64,000 nt of DNA from assembly GCA_033026295.1 (NCBI GenBank), contig CM065189.1:3315851-3379850 (forward strand), in the 5' to 3' direction. Made by a program: the position numbers and the translations under genes. The notes beneath the pieces were generated by a model. That model did no database searches, was not told the DNA's origin, and saw only the letters and a list, made by a program, of their open reading frames with translations. Positions 28,431 through 42,389 of this stretch are shown piece after piece. The number at the start of each line of letters is the position of its first letter. Position 1 is the stretch's first letter. The DNA is from Channa striata. Its lineage: Eukaryota; Chordata; Actinopteri; Anabantiformes; Channidae.

Positions 28431-31400
28431 ATACATTTACTGTCTTTTAAGGAAACATTCCACAAGCTTATTTTCAGTCTCTTCTGAGTGTATTTACGCT
28501 AAATAAGAAGGCAGACACAGTTTTATTTGACTTTGGTGCAGAAATTGTTCAATACAAGCTTGGCTTCAAAACTGTATTTTCTCGATGAGAAAAGGCGATA
28601 GCGAGCATAAAAGGATGCTTGAATTACATGCATTTACTGTCTTTTAAGGAAACATCCCACAAGCTTGCTTTTATGTTCTACTGACTGGATTTAGGCTAAA
28701 TAAGAAGGTAGACACAGTTTTATTTGAGTTTGGTGCAGAAATTGTTCAATACAAGCTTGGCTTCAAAACAGCATTTTCTCGCTGAGAAAAGGCGATTGCG
28801 AGCATAAAAGGATGCTTGAATTACATGCATTTACTGTCTTTTAAGGAAACATCCCACAAGCTTGTTTTTATGTTCTGCTGACTGGATTTAGGCTAAATAA
28901 GAAGGCAGACACAGTTTTATTTGAGTTTGGTGCCAAATTGTTCAATATAAGCTTGGCTTCAAAACAGCATTTTCTCGCTGAGAAAAGGCCATTGCGAGCA
29001 TAAAAGGATGGTTGAATTACATGCATTTACGGTCTTTTAAGGAAACATCCCACAAGCTTATTTTCAGTCTCTCCTGGGTGGATTTAGGCCAAATAAGAAG
29101 GCAGACACAGTTTTATTTGACTTTGGTGCAGAAATTGTTCAATACAAGCTTGGCTTCAAAACAGCATTTTCTCGCTGAGAAAAGGCGATTGAGCATAAAA
29201 GGATGCTTGAATTACATGCATTTACTGTCTTTTAAGGAAACATCCCACAAGCTTGTTTTTATGTTCTGCTGACTGGATTTAGGCTAAATAAGAAGGCAGA
29301 CACAGTTTTATTTGACTTTGGTGCAGAAATTGTTCAATACAAGCTTGGCTTCAAAACAGCATTTTCTCGCTGAGAAAAGGCGATTGCGAGCATAAAAGGA
29401 TGCTTGCATTTACTGTCTTTTAAGGAAACATCCACAAGCTTATTTTCAGTCTCTCCTGAGTGGATTTAGGCTAAATAAGAAGGCAGACACAGTTTTATTT
29501 GAGTTTGGTGCAGAAATTGTTCAATACAAGCTTAGCTTCAAAACAGCATTTTCTCGCTGAGTAAAGGCAATTGCGAGCATAAAAGGATGCTTGAATTACA
29601 TGCATTTACTGTCTTTTAAGGAAACATTCCACAAGCTTATTTCAGTCTCTCCTGAGTGGATTTACGCTAAATAAGAAGGCAGACACAGTTTTATTTGAGT
29701 TTGGTGCAGAAATTGTTCAATACAAGCTTGGCTTCAAAACAGCATTTTCTCGCTGAGAAAAGGCGATTGCGAGCATAAAAGGATGCTTGAATTACATGCA
29801 TTTACTGTCTTTTAAGGAAACATCCCACAAGTTTATTTTCAGTCTCTCCTGAGTGGATTTACGCTAAATAAGAAGGCAGACACAGTTTTATTTGACTTTG
29901 GTGCAGAAATTGTTCAATACAAGCTTTTCTTCAAAACAGCATTTCTCGCTGAGAAAAGCCATTGCGAGCATAAAAGGAAGCTTCAATTACATGCATTTAC
30001 TGTCTTTTAAGGAAACATCCCACAAGCTTGTTTTTATGTTCTGATGACTGGATTTAGGCTAAATAAGAAGGCAGACACAGTTTTATTTGACTTTGGTGCA
30101 GAAATTGTTCAATACAAGCTTGGCTTCAAAACAGCATTTTCTCGCTGAGAAAAGGCGATTGCGAGCATAAAAGGATGCTTGAATTACATGCATTTACTGT
30201 CTTTTAAGGAAACATTCCACAAGCTTATTTTCAGTCTCTCCTGATTGGATTTACACTAAATAAGAAGGCAAACACAGTTTTATTTGAGTTTGGTGCAGAA
30301 ATTGTACAATACAAGCTTGGCTTCAAAACTGCATTTTCTCGCTGAGAAAAGGCGATTGCGACCATAAAAGGATGCTTGATTTTCATGCATTTACTGTCTT
30401 TTAAGGAAATATCCCACAAGCTTGTTTTCAGTCTCTCCTGAGTGGATTTAGGCTAAATAAGAAGGCAGACACATTTTTATTTGAGTTTGGTGCAGAAATT
30501 GTTCAATACAAGCTTGGCTTGAAACAGCATTTTCTCGCTGAGAAAAGGCGATTGCGAGCATGAAAGGATGCTTGAATTACATTAATTTACTGTCTTTTAA
30601 GGAAACATTCCACAAGCTTGTTTTTATGTTCTGCTGACTGGATTTAGGCTAAATAAGAAGGCAGACATAGTTTTATTTGAGTTTGGTGCAGACATTTTTC
30701 AATACAAGCTTGGCTTCAAAACAGCAATTTCTCGCTGAGAAAAGGCGATTGCGAGCATAAAAGGATGCTTGAATTACATGCATTTACTGTCTTTTAAGGA
30801 AACATTCCACAAGCTTATTTTCAGTCTCTCCTAGTGGATTTACGCTAAATAAGAAGGCAGACACAGTTTTATTTGAGTTTGGTGCAGAAATTGTTCAATA
30901 CAAGCTTGGCTTCAAAACAGCATTTTCTCGCTGAGAAAAGGCGATTGCGAGCATAAAAGGATGCTTGAATTACATGCATTTACTGTCTTTTAAGGAAACA
31001 TCCCACAAGCTTGTTTTTATGTTCTGCTGACTGGATTTAGGCTAAATAAGAAGGCAGACACAGTTTTATTTGAGTTTGGTGCAGAAATTGTTCAATACAA
31101 GCTTGGCTTCAAAACAGCATTTTCTCGCTGAGAAAAGGCGATTGCGAGCATAAAAGGATGCTTGAATTACATGCATTTACTGTCTTTTAAGGAAACATTC
31201 CACAAGCTTATTTTCAGTCTCTCCTGAGTGGATTTACGCTAAATAAGAAGGCAGACACAGTTTTATTTGAGTTTGGTGCAGAAATTGTTCAATACAAGCT
31301 GCATTTTCTCGATGAGAAAAGGCGATTGCGAGCATAAAAGGATGCTTGAATTACATGCATTTACTGTCTTTTAAGGAAACATCCCACAAGCTTGTTTTTA

Positions 31401-34000
31401 TGTTCTGCTGACTGGATTTAGGCTAAATAAGAAGGCAGACACAGTTTTATTTGACTTTGGTGCAGAAATTGTTCAATACAAGCTTGGCTTCAAAACAGCA
31501 TTTTCTCGCTGAGAAAAGGCGATTGCGAGCATAAAAGGATGCTTGCATTTACTGTCTTTTAAGGAAACATCCCACAAGCTTATTTTCAGTCTCTCCTGAG
31601 TGGATTTAGGCTAAATAAGAAGGCAGACACAGTTTTATTTGAGTTTGGTGCAGAAATTGTTCAATACAAGCTTAGCTTCAAAACAGCATTTTCTCGCTGA
31701 GTAAAGGCAATTGCGAGCATAAAAGGATGCTTGAATTACATGCATTTACTGTCTTTTAAGGAAACATTCCAAGCTTATTTCAGTCTCTCCTGAGTGGATT
31801 TACGCTAAATAAGAAGGCAGACACAGTTTTATTTGAGTTTGGTGCAGAAATTGTTCAATACAAGCTTGGCTTCAAAACAGCATTTTCTCGCTGAGAAAAG
31901 GCGATTGAGCATAAAAGGATGCTTGAATTACATGCATTTACTGTCTTTTAAGGAAATATCCCACAAGCTTGTTTTCAGTCTCTCCTGAGTGGATTTAGGC
32001 TAAATAAGAAGGCAGACAAATTTTTTTTGAGTTTGGTGCAGAAATTGTTCAATACAAGCTTGGCTTCAAAACAGCATTTTCTCGCTGAGAAAAGGCGATT
32101 ATGAGCATGAAAGGATGCTTGAATTACATTCATTTACTGTCTTTTAAGGAAACATTCCACAAGCTTGTTTTTATGTTCTGCTGACTGGATTTAGGCTAAA
32201 TAAGAAGGCAGACACATGTTTATTTGAGTTTAGTGCAGAAATTGTTCAATACAAGCTTGGCTTCAAAACTGCATTTTCTCGATGAGATTAGGCGATTGCG
32301 AGCATAAAAGGATGCTTGAATTACATGCATTTACTGTCTTTTAAGGAAACATTCCACAAGCTTGTTTTTATGTTCTGCTGACTGGATTTAGGCTAAATAA
32401 GAAGGCAGACACAGTTTTATTTGACTTTGGTGCAGAAATTGTTCAATACAAGCTTGGCTTCAAAACAGCATTTTCTCGCTGAGAAAAGGCGATTATGAGC
32501 ATAAAAGGATGCTTGAATTACACGCATTTACTGTCTTTTAAGGAAACATTCCACAAGCTTATTTTCAGTCTCTCCTGAGTGGATTTACGCTAAATAAGAA
32601 GGCAGACACAGTTTTATTTGAGTTTGGTGCAGAAATTGTTCAATACAAGCTGCATTTTCTCGATGAGAAAAGGCGATTGCGAGCATAAAAGGATGCTTGA
32701 ATTACATGCATTTACTGTCTTTTAAGGAAACATCCCACAAGCTTGTTTTTATGTTCTGCTGACTGGATTTAGGCTAAATAAGAAGGCAGACACAGTTTTA
32801 TTTGACTTTGGTGCAGAAATTGTTCAATACAAGCTTGGCTTCAAGACTGCATTTTCTCGATGAGAAAAGACGATTGCGAGCATAAAAGGATGCTTCAATT
32901 ACATGCATTTACTCTCTTTTAAGGAAACATTCCACAAGCTTATTTTCAGTCTCTTCTGAGTGGATTTACGCTAAATAAGAAGGCAGACACAGTTTTATTT
33001 GAGTTTGGTGCAGAAATTGTTCAATACAAGCTTGGCTTCAAAACTGCATTGTCTCGCTGAGAAAAAGCGATTGCAAGCATAAAAGGATGCTTGAATTACA
33101 TGCATTTACTGTCTTTTAAGGAAACATTCCACAAGCTTATTTTCAGTCTCTCCTGAGTGGATTTACGCTAAATAAGAAGGCAGACACAGTTTTATTTGAC
33201 TTTGGAGCAGAAATTGTTCAATACAAGCTTTTCTTCAAAACAGCATTTTCTCGCTGAGAAAAGGCGATTGCGAGCATTAAAGGATGCTTGAATTACATGC
33301 ATTTACTGTCTTTTAAGGAAACATCCCACAAGCTTATTTTCAGTGTCTCCTGAGTGGATTCAGGCTAAATAAGAAGGCAGACACAGTTTTTTTGAGTTTG
33401 GTGCAGAAATTGTTCAATACAAGCTTGGCTTCAAAACAGCATTTTCTCGCTGAGAAAAGGCGATTTGAGCATAAAAGGATGCTTGAATTACATGCATTTA
33501 CTGTCTTTTAAGGAAACATCCCACAAGCTTGCTTTTATGTTCTGCTGACTGGATTTAGGCTAAATAAGAAGGCAGACAAAGTTTTTTTTGTGTTTGGTGC
33601 AGAAATTGTTCAATACAAGCTTGTCTTCAAAACAGCATTTTCTCGCAGAGAAAAGGCGATTGCGAGCATAAAAGGATGCTTGAATTACATGCATTTACTG
33701 TCTTTTAAGGAAACATCCCACAAGCTTATTTTCAGTCTCTCCTGAGTGGATTTAGGCTAAATAAGAAGGCAGACACAGTTTTATTTGAGTTTGGTGCAGA
33801 AATTGTTCAATACAAGCTCGGCTTCAAAACAGCATTTTCTCGCTGAGAAAAGGCGATTGCGAGCATAAAAGGATGCTTGCATTTACTGTTTTTTAAGGAA
33901 ACATCCCACAAGCTTATTTTCAGTCTCTCCTGAGTGGATTTAGGCTAAATAAGAAGGCAGACACAGTTTTATTAGAGTTTGGTGCAGAAATTGTTCAATA
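28431..34000. repeat. Satellite domain D3: monomers with CATTCCACAAG and CTCGATGAG variants
   Basis: The monomer register is unbroken, but variant content changes. Many copies have ACATTCCACAAG instead of ACATCCCACAAG, AAAACTGCATTTTC instead of AAAACAGCATTTTC, and loop GAT instead of GCT in the dyad. One monomer near 28565 (ACTGTATTTTCTCGATGAG, then GGCGATAGCGAGC) matches one near 51380 in D6. Two copies share a 15-bp deletion, AAGCTGCATTTTC, at about 31295 and 32645. The last monomers before the gap (about 33870-34000) return to D1/D2 features: the GCTTGCATTT deletion and TTATTAGAG, which also occurs at about 1416. Confidence 0.85.
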
Positions 34001-34100
34001 NNNNNNNNNNNNNNNNNNNNNNNNNNNNNNNNNNNNNNNNNNNNNNNNNNNNNNNNNNNNNNNNNNNNNNNNNNNNNNNNNNNNNNNNNNNNNNNNNNNN
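34001..34100. other. Assembly gap of exactly 100 N
   Basis: One hundred N symbols in a row. The left flank stops inside a monomer at TTGTTCAATA and the right flank resumes at GATTATGAGC. In an intact monomer these points are about 42 bp apart, so 100 bases does not fit the repeat register. The length is best read as a placeholder for an unknown size. The flanks also belong to different variant families. Confidence 0.97.
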
Positions 34101-37100
34101 GATTATGAGCATAAAAGGATGCTTGAATTACATGCATTTACTGTCTTTTAAGGAAACATCCCACAAGCTTATTTTCAGTCTCTCCTGAGTGGATTTAGGC
34201 TAAATAAGAAGGCAGACACAGTTTTATTTGAGTTTGGTGCAGAAATTGTTCAATACAAGCTCTGCTTCAAAACATCATTTTCTCGCTGAGAAAAGGCGAT
34301 TGCGAGCATAAAAGGATGCTTGAATTACATGCATTTACTGAATTTTAAGGAAACATCCCAGAAGCTTGTTTTTATGTTCTGCTGACTGGATTTAGGCTAA
34401 ATAAGAAGGCAGACACAGTTTTATTTGACTTTGGTGCAGAAATTGTTCAATACAAGCTTTTGCTTCAAAACAGCATTTCTCGCTGAGAAAAGGCGATTGC
34501 GAGCATAAGAGGATGCTTGAATTACATGCATTTACTGTCTTTTAAGGAAACATCCCACAAACTTATTTTTATGTTCTGCTGACTGGATTTAGGCTGAATA
34601 AGAAGGCAGACACAGTTTTATTTGAGTTTGGTGCAGAAATTGTTCAATACAAGCTTTTGCTTCAAAACAGCATTTCTCGCTGAGAAAAGGCGATTGCGAG
34701 CATAAAAAGATGCTTGATTTACATGCATTTACTGTCTTTTAAGGAAACATCCCAGAAGCTTGTTTTTATGTTCTGCTGACTGGATTTAAGCTAAATAAGA
34801 AGGCAGACACAGTTTTATTTGACTTTGGTGCAGAAATTGTTCAATACAAGCTTGGCTTCAAAACAGCATTTTCTCGCTGAGAAAAGGCGATTGAGCATAA
34901 AAGGATGCTTGAATTACATGCATTTACTGTCTTTTAAGGAAACATCCCACAAGCTTATTTTCAGTCTCTCCTGAGTGGATTTAGGCTAAATAAGAAGGCA
35001 GACACAGTTTTATTTGACTTTGGTGCAGAAATTGTTCAATACAAGCTTTTGCTTCAAAACAGCATTTCTCGCTGAGAAAAGGCGATTACGAGCATAAAAG
35101 ATGCTTGATTTACATGCATTTACTGTCTTTTAAGGAAACATCCCACAAGCTTGTTTTTATGTTCTGCTGACTGGATTTAGGCTAAATAAGAAGGCAGACA
35201 CAGTTTTATTTGACTTTGGTGCAGAAATTGTTCAATACAAGCTTGGCTTCAAAACAGCATTTCTCGCTGAGAAAAGGCGATTACGAGCATAAAAGGATGC
35301 TTGAATTACATGCATTTACTGTCTTTTAAGGAAACATCCCACAAGCTTATTTTCAGTCTCTCCTGAGTGGATTTAGGCTAAATAAGAAGGCAGACACAGT
35401 TTTATTTGAGTTTGGTGCAGAAATTGTTCAATACAAGCTCTGCTTCAAAACATCATTTTCTCGCTGAGAAAAGGCGATTAAGAGCATAAAAGGATGCTTG
35501 AATTACATGCATTTACTGAATTTTAAGGAAACATCCCAGAAGCTTGTTTTTATGTTCTGCTGACTGGATTTAGGCTAAATAAGAAGGCAGACACAGTTTT
35601 ATTTGACTTTGGTGCAGAAATTGTTCAATACAAGCTTTTGCTTCAAAACAGCATTTCTCGCTGAGAAAAGGCGATTACGAGCATAAAAGGATGCTTGATT
35701 TACATGCATTTACTGTCTTTTAAGGAAACATCCCACAAGCTTATTTTCAGTCTCTCCTGAGTGGATTTAGGCTAAATAAGAAGGCAGACACAGTTTTATT
35801 TGAGTTTGGTGCAGAAATTGTTCAATACAAGCTAGGCTTCAAAACAGCATTTCTCGCTGAGAAAAGGCGATTATGAGCATAAAAGGATGCTTGAATTACA
35901 TGCATTTACTGTCTTTTAAGGAAACATCCCACAAACTTATTTTTATGTTCTGCTGACTGGATTTAGGCTAAATAAGAAGGCAGACACAGTTTTATTTGAG
36001 TTTGGTGCAGAAATTGTTCAATACAAGCTTGGCTTTAAAACAGCATTTTCTCGCTGAGAAAAGGCGATTATGCAGCATAAAAGGATGCTTGAATTACATG
36101 CATTTACTGTCTTTTAAGGAAACATCCCACAAGCATATTTTTATGTTCTGCTGACTGGATTTAGGCTAAATAAGAAGGCAGACACAGTTTTATTTGACTT
36201 TGGTGCAGAAATTGTTCAATACAAGCTTTTGCTTCAAAACAGCATTTCTCGCTGAGAAAAGGCGATTGCGAGCATAAAAGATGCTTGATTTACATGCATT
36301 TACTGTCTTTTAAGGAAACATCCCACAAGCTTGTTTTTATGTTCTGCTGACTGGATTTAGGCTAAATAAGAAGGCAGACACAGTTTTATTTGACTTTGGT
36401 GCAGAAATTGTTCAATACAAGCTTGGCTTCAAAACAGCATTTCTCGCTGAGAAAAGGCGATTGCGAGCATAAAAGGATGCTTGAATTACATATATTTACT
36501 GAATTTTAAGGAAACATCCCAGAAGCTTGTTTTTATGTTCTGCTGACTGGATTTAGGCTAAATAAGAAGGCAGACACAGTTTTATTTGAGTTTGGTGCAG
36601 AAATTGTTCAATACAAGCTCTGCTTCAAAACAGCATTTCTCGCTGAGAAAAGGCGATTATGAGCATAAGAGGATGCTTGAATTACATGCATTTACTGTCT
36701 TTTAAGGAAACATCCCACAAACTTATTTTTATTTTCTGCTGACTGGATTTAGGCTAAATAAGAAGGCAGACACAGTTTTATTTGAATTTGGTGCAGAAAT
36801 TGTTCAATACAAGCTTGGCTTCAAAACAGCATTTTCTCGCTGAGAAAAGGCGATTACGAGCATAAAAGGATGCTTGAATTACATGCATTTACTGTCTTTT
36901 AAGGAAACATCCCACAAGCTTATTTTTATGTTCTGCTGACTGGATTTAGGCTAAATAAGAAGGCAGACACAGTTTTATTTGACTTTGGTGCAGAAATTGT
37001 TCAATACAAGCTTGGCTTCAAACAGCATTTTCTCGCTGAGAAAAGGCGATTGCAGCATAAAAGGATGCTTGAATTACATGCATTTACTGTCTTTTAAGGA

Positions 37101-40100
37101 AACATCCACAAGCTTATTTTTATGTTCTGCTGACTGGATTTAGGCTAAATAAGAAGGCAGACACAGTTTTATTTGACTTTGGTGCAGAAATTGTTCAATA
37201 CAAGCTTGGCTTCAAAACAGCATTTTCTCGCTGAGAAAAGGAGATTACGAGCATAAAAGGATGCTTGAATTACATGCATTTACTGTCTTTTAAGTAAACA
37301 TCCCACAAGCTTATTTTCAGTCTCTCCTGAGTGGATTTAGGCTAAATAAGAAGGCAGACACAGTTTTATTTGAGTTTGGTGCAGAAATTGTTCAATACAA
37401 GCTCTGCTTCAAAACATCATTTTCTCGCTGAGAAAAGGCGATTATGAGCATAAAAGGATGCTTGAATTACATGCATTTACTGAATTTTAAGGAAACATCC
37501 CAGAAGCTTGTTTTTATGTTCTGCTGACTGGATTTAGGCTAAATAAGAAGGCAGACACAGTTTTATTTGACTTTGGTGCAGAAATTGTTCAATACAAGCT
37601 TTTGCTTCAAAACAGCATTTCTCGCTGAGAAAAGGCGATTGCGAGCATAAAAGGATGCTTGAATTACATGCATTTACTGTCTTTTAAGGAAACATCCCAC
37701 AAGCTTATTTTCAGTCTCTCCTGAGTGGATTTAGGCTAAATAAGAAGGCAGACACAGTTTTATTTGACTTTGGTGCAGAAATTGTTCAATACAAGCTAGG
37801 CTTCAAAACAGCATTTCTCGCTGAGAAAAGGCGATTGAGCATAAAAGGATGCTTGAATTACATATATTTACTGAATTTTAAGGAAACATCCCAGAAGCTT
37901 GTTTTTATGTTCTGCTGACTGGATTTAGGCTAAATAAGAAGGCAGACACAGTTTTATTTGACTTTGGTGCAGAAATTGTTCAATACAAGCTCTGCTTCAA
38001 AACAGCATTTCTCGCTGAGAAAAGGCGATTATGAGCATAAGAGGATGCTTGAATTACATGCATTTACTGTCTTTTAAGGAAACATCACACAAACTTATTA
38101 TTATGTTCTGCTGACTGGATTTAGGCTAAATAAGAAGGCAGACACAGTTTTATTTGAGTTTGGTGCAGAAATTGTTCAATACAAGCTTGGCTTCAAAACA
38201 GCATTTTCTCGCTGAGAAAAGGCGATTAAAGCATAAAAGGATGCTTGAATTACATGCATTTACTGTCTTTTAAGGAAACATCCCACAAGCTTATTTTTAT
38301 GTTCTGCTGACTGGATTTAGGCTAAATAAGAAGGCAGACACAGTTTTATTTGACTTTGGTGCAGAAATTGTTCAATACAAGCTTTTGCTTCAAAACAGCA
38401 TTTCTCGCTGAGAAAAGGCGATTGCGAGCATAAAAGATGCTTGATTTACATGCATTTACTGTCTTTTAAGGAAAAATCCCAGAAGCTTGTTTTTATGTTC
38501 TGCTGACTGGATTTAAGCTAAATAAGAAGGCAGACACAGTTTTATTTGACTTTGGTGCTGCAGAAATTGTTCAATACAAGCTTGGCTTCAAAACAGCATT
38601 TTCTCGCTGAGAAAAGGCGATTCAGAGCATAAAAGGATGCTTGAATTACATGCATTTACTGTCTTTTAAGGAAACATCCCACAAGCTTATTTTCAGTCTC
38701 TCCTGAGTGGATTTAGGCTAAATAAGAAGGCAGACACAGTTTTATTTGACTTTGGTGCAGAAATTGTTCAATACAAGCTTGGCTTCAAAACAGCATTTCT
38801 CGCTGAGAAAAGGCGATTATGAGCATAAGAGGATGCTTGAATTACATGCATTTACTGTCTTTTAAGGAAACATCCCACAAGCTTATTTTTATTTTCTGCT
38901 GACTGGATTTAGGCTAAATAAGAAGGCAGACACAGTTTTATTTGAATTTGGTGCAGAAATTGTTCAATACAAGCTTGGCTTCAAAACAGCATTTTCTCGC
39001 TGAGAAAAGGCGATTACGAGCATAAAAGGATGCTTGAATTACATGCATTTACTGTCTTTTAAGGAAACATCCCACAAGCTTATTTTTATGTTCTGCTGAC
39101 TGGATTTAGGCTAAATAAGAAGGCAGACACAGTTTTATTTGACTTTGGTGCAGAAATTGTTCAATACAAGCTTTTGCTTCAAAACAGCATTTCTCGCTGA
39201 GAAAAGGCGATTATGAGCATAAAAGATGCTTGATTTACATGCATTTACTGTCTTTTAAGGAAACATCCCAGAAGCTTGTTTTTATGTTCTGCTGACTGGA
39301 TTTAAGCTAAACAAGAAGGCAGACACAGTTTTATTTGACTTTGGTGCAGAAATTGTTCAATACAAGCTTGGCTTCAAAACAGCATTTTCTCGCTGAGAAA
39401 AGGCGATTGCGAGCATAAAAGGATGCTTGAATTACATGCATTTACTGTCTTTTAAGGAAACATCCCACAAGCTTATTTTCAGTCTCTCCTGAGTGGATTT
39501 AGGCTAAATAAGAAGGCAGACACAGTTTTATTTGAGTTTGGTGCAGAAATTGTTCAATACAAGCTAGGCTTCAAAACAGCATTTCTCGCTGAGAAAAGGC
39601 GATTACGAGCATAAAAGGATGCTTGAATTACATGCATTTACTGTCTTTTAAGGAAACATCCCACAAGCATATTTTTATGTTCTGCTGACTGGATTTAGGC
39701 TAAATAAGAAGGCAGACACAGTTTTATTTGACTTTGGTGCAGAAATTGTTCAATACAAGCTTTTGCTTCAAAACAGCATTTCTCGCTGAGAAAAGGCGAT
39801 TAAGAGCATAAAAAAGATGCTTGATTTACATGCATTTACTGTCTTTTAAGGAAACATCCCACAAGCTTGTTTTTATGTTCTGCTGACTGGATTTAGGCTA
39901 AATAAGAAGGCAGACACAGTTTTATTTGACTTTGGTGCAGAAATTGTTCAATACAAGCTTGGCTTCAAAACAGCATTTTCTCGCTGAGAAAAGGCGATTA
40001 GCATAAAAGGATGCTTGAATTACATATATTTACTGAATTTTAAGGAAACATCCCAGAAGCTTGTTTTTATGTTCTGCTGACTGGATTTAGGCTAAATAAG

Positions 40101-42357
40101 AAGGCAGACACAGTTTTATTTGACTTTGGTGCAGAAATTGTTCAATACAAGCTCTGCTTCAAAACAGCATTTCTCGCTGAGAAAAGGCGATTATGAGCAT
40201 AAGAGGATGCTTGAATTACATGCATTTACTGTCTTTTAAGGAAACATCCCACAAATTTATTTTTATGTTCTGCTGACTGGATTTAGGCTAAATAAGAAGG
40301 CAGACACAGTTTTATTTGAATTTGGTGCAGAAATTGTTCAATACAAGCTTTTGCTTCAAAACAGCATTTCTCGCTGAGAAAAGGCGATTAAGTAGCATAA
40401 AAGATGCTTGATTTACATGCATTTACTGTCTTTTAAGGAAACATCCCACAAGCTTGTTTTTATGTTCTGCTGACTGGATTTAGGCTAAATAAGAAGGCAG
40501 ACACAGTTTTATTTGACTTTGGTGCAGAAATTGTTCAATACAAGCTTGGCTTCAAAACAGCATTTCTCGCTGAGAAAAGGCGATTACGAGCATAAAAGGA
40601 TGCTTGAATTACATGCATTTACTGTCTTTTAAGGAAACATCCCACAAGCTTATTTTCAGTCTCTCCTGAGTGGATTTAGGCTAAATAAGAAGGCAGACAC
40701 AGTTTTATTTGAGTTTGGTGCAGAAATTGTTCAATACAAGCTCTGCTTCAAAACATCATTTTCTCGCTGAGAAAAGGCGATTATGAGCATAAAAGGATGC
40801 TTGAATTACATGCATTTACTGAATTTTAAGGAAACATCCCAGAAGCTTGTTTTTATGTTCTGCTGACTGGATTTAGGCTAAATAAGAAGGCAGACACAGT
40901 TTTATTTGACTTTGGTGCAGAAATTGTTCAATACAAGCTTTTGCTTCAAAACAGCATTTCTCGCTGAGAAAAGGCGATTACGAGCATAAAAGGATGCTTG
41001 ATTTACATGCATTTACTGTCTTTTAAGGAAACATCCCACAAGCTTATTTTCAGTCTCTCCTGAGTGGATTTAGGCTAAATAAGAAGGCAGACACAGTTTT
41101 ATTTGAGTTTGGTGCAGAAATTGTTCAATACAAGCTAGGCTTCAAAACAGCATTTCTCGCTGAGAAAAGGCGATTGCGAGCATAAAAGGATGCTTGAATT
41201 ACATATATTTACTGAATTTTAAGGAAACATCCCAGAAGCTTGTTTTTATGTTCTGCTGACTGGATTTAGGCTAAATAAGAAGGCAGACACAGTTTTATTT
41301 GACTTTGGTGCAGAAATTGTTCAATACAAGCTCTGCTTCAAAACAGCATTTCTCGCTGAGAAAAGGCGATTATGAGCATAAGAGGATGCTTGAATTACAT
41401 GCATTTACTGTCTTTTAAGGAAACATCCCACAAACTTATTTTTATGTTCTGCTGACTGGATTTAGGCTAAATAAGAAGGCAGACACAGTTTTATTTGAGT
41501 TTGGTGCAGAAATTGTTCAATACAAGCTTGGCTTCAAAACAGCATTTTCTCGCTGAGAAAAGGCGATTATGAGCATAAAAGGATGCTTGAATTACATGCA
41601 TTTACTGTCTTTTAAGGAAACATCCCACAAGCATATTTTTATGTTCTGCTGACTGGATTTAGGCTAAATAAGAAGGCAGACACAGTTTTATTTGACTTTG
41701 GTGCAGAAATTGTTCAATACAAGCTTTTGCTTCAAAACAGCATTTCTCGCTGAGAAAAGGCGATTGAGCATAAAAGATGCTTGATTTACATGCATTTACT
41801 GTCTTTTAAGGAAACATCCCACAAGCTTGTTTTTATGTTCTGCTGACTGGATTTAGGCTAAATAAGAAGGCAGACACAGTTTTATTTGACTTTGGTGCAG
41901 AAATTGTTCAATACAAGCTTGGCTTCAAAACAGCATTTCTCGCTGAGAAAAGGCGATTGCGAGCATAAAAGGATGCTTGAATTACATATATTTACTGAAT
42001 TTTAAGGAAACATCCCAGAAGCTTGTTTTTATGTTCTGCTGACTGGATTTAGGCTAAATAAGAAGGCAGACACAGTTTTATTTGACTTTGGTGCAGAAAT
42101 TGTTCAATACAAGCTCTGCTTCAAAACAGCATTTCTCGCTGAGAAAAGGCGATTGCGAGCATAAGAGGATGCTTGAATTACATGCATTTACTGTCTTTTA
42201 AGGAAACATCCACAAACTTATTTTTATGTTCTGCTGACTGGATTTAGGCTAAATAAGAAGGCAGACACAGTTTTATTTGAATTTGGTGCAGAAATTGTTC
42301 AATACAAGCTTGGCTTCAAAACAGCATTTTCGCTGAGAAAAGGCGATTGCAGCATAA
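34101..42357. repeat. Satellite domain D4: AGCTTTTGCTTC / CCCAGAAGC monomer family
   Basis: Monomers of about 196 bp carry a variant set scarce or absent to the left: AGCTTTTGCTTCAAAAC, CATTTCTCG (shortened dyad arm), ACTGAATTTTAAGG followed by CCCAGAAGCTTG, ACATATATTTACTG, GCATAAGAGGATGC and GCATAAAAGATGCTTGATTT. Repeating landmarks show irregular higher-order units: CTGCTTCAAAACATC at 34262, 35440, 37404 and 40743 (6, 10 and 17 monomers) and GCTAGGCTTC at 35831, 37795, 39563 and 41134 (10, 9 and 8 monomers). The 9-bp-deleted GCTTGCATTT subtype, frequent in D1-D2, is not seen here. The triplet at monomer position 112-114 is often ACG or ATG. No genes. Confidence 0.9.
42354..42357. repeat. 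Left copy of ATAA flanking the insert
   Basis: The last four satellite bases before the GC-rich insert. They match 44033-44036 on the other side and occur once in an intact monomer (GCATAAAAGG). This fits a 4-bp target-site duplication, or microhomology at a repair junction. Confidence 0.55.
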
Positions 42358-42389
42358 CCCTTGCACTGCACACTCTTCGGTGTTGACTC

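Noticed and set aside
33940..34188. Open frames spanning the N gap
   Set aside because: Half of each translation is unknown residues from the gap, so they carry no information.
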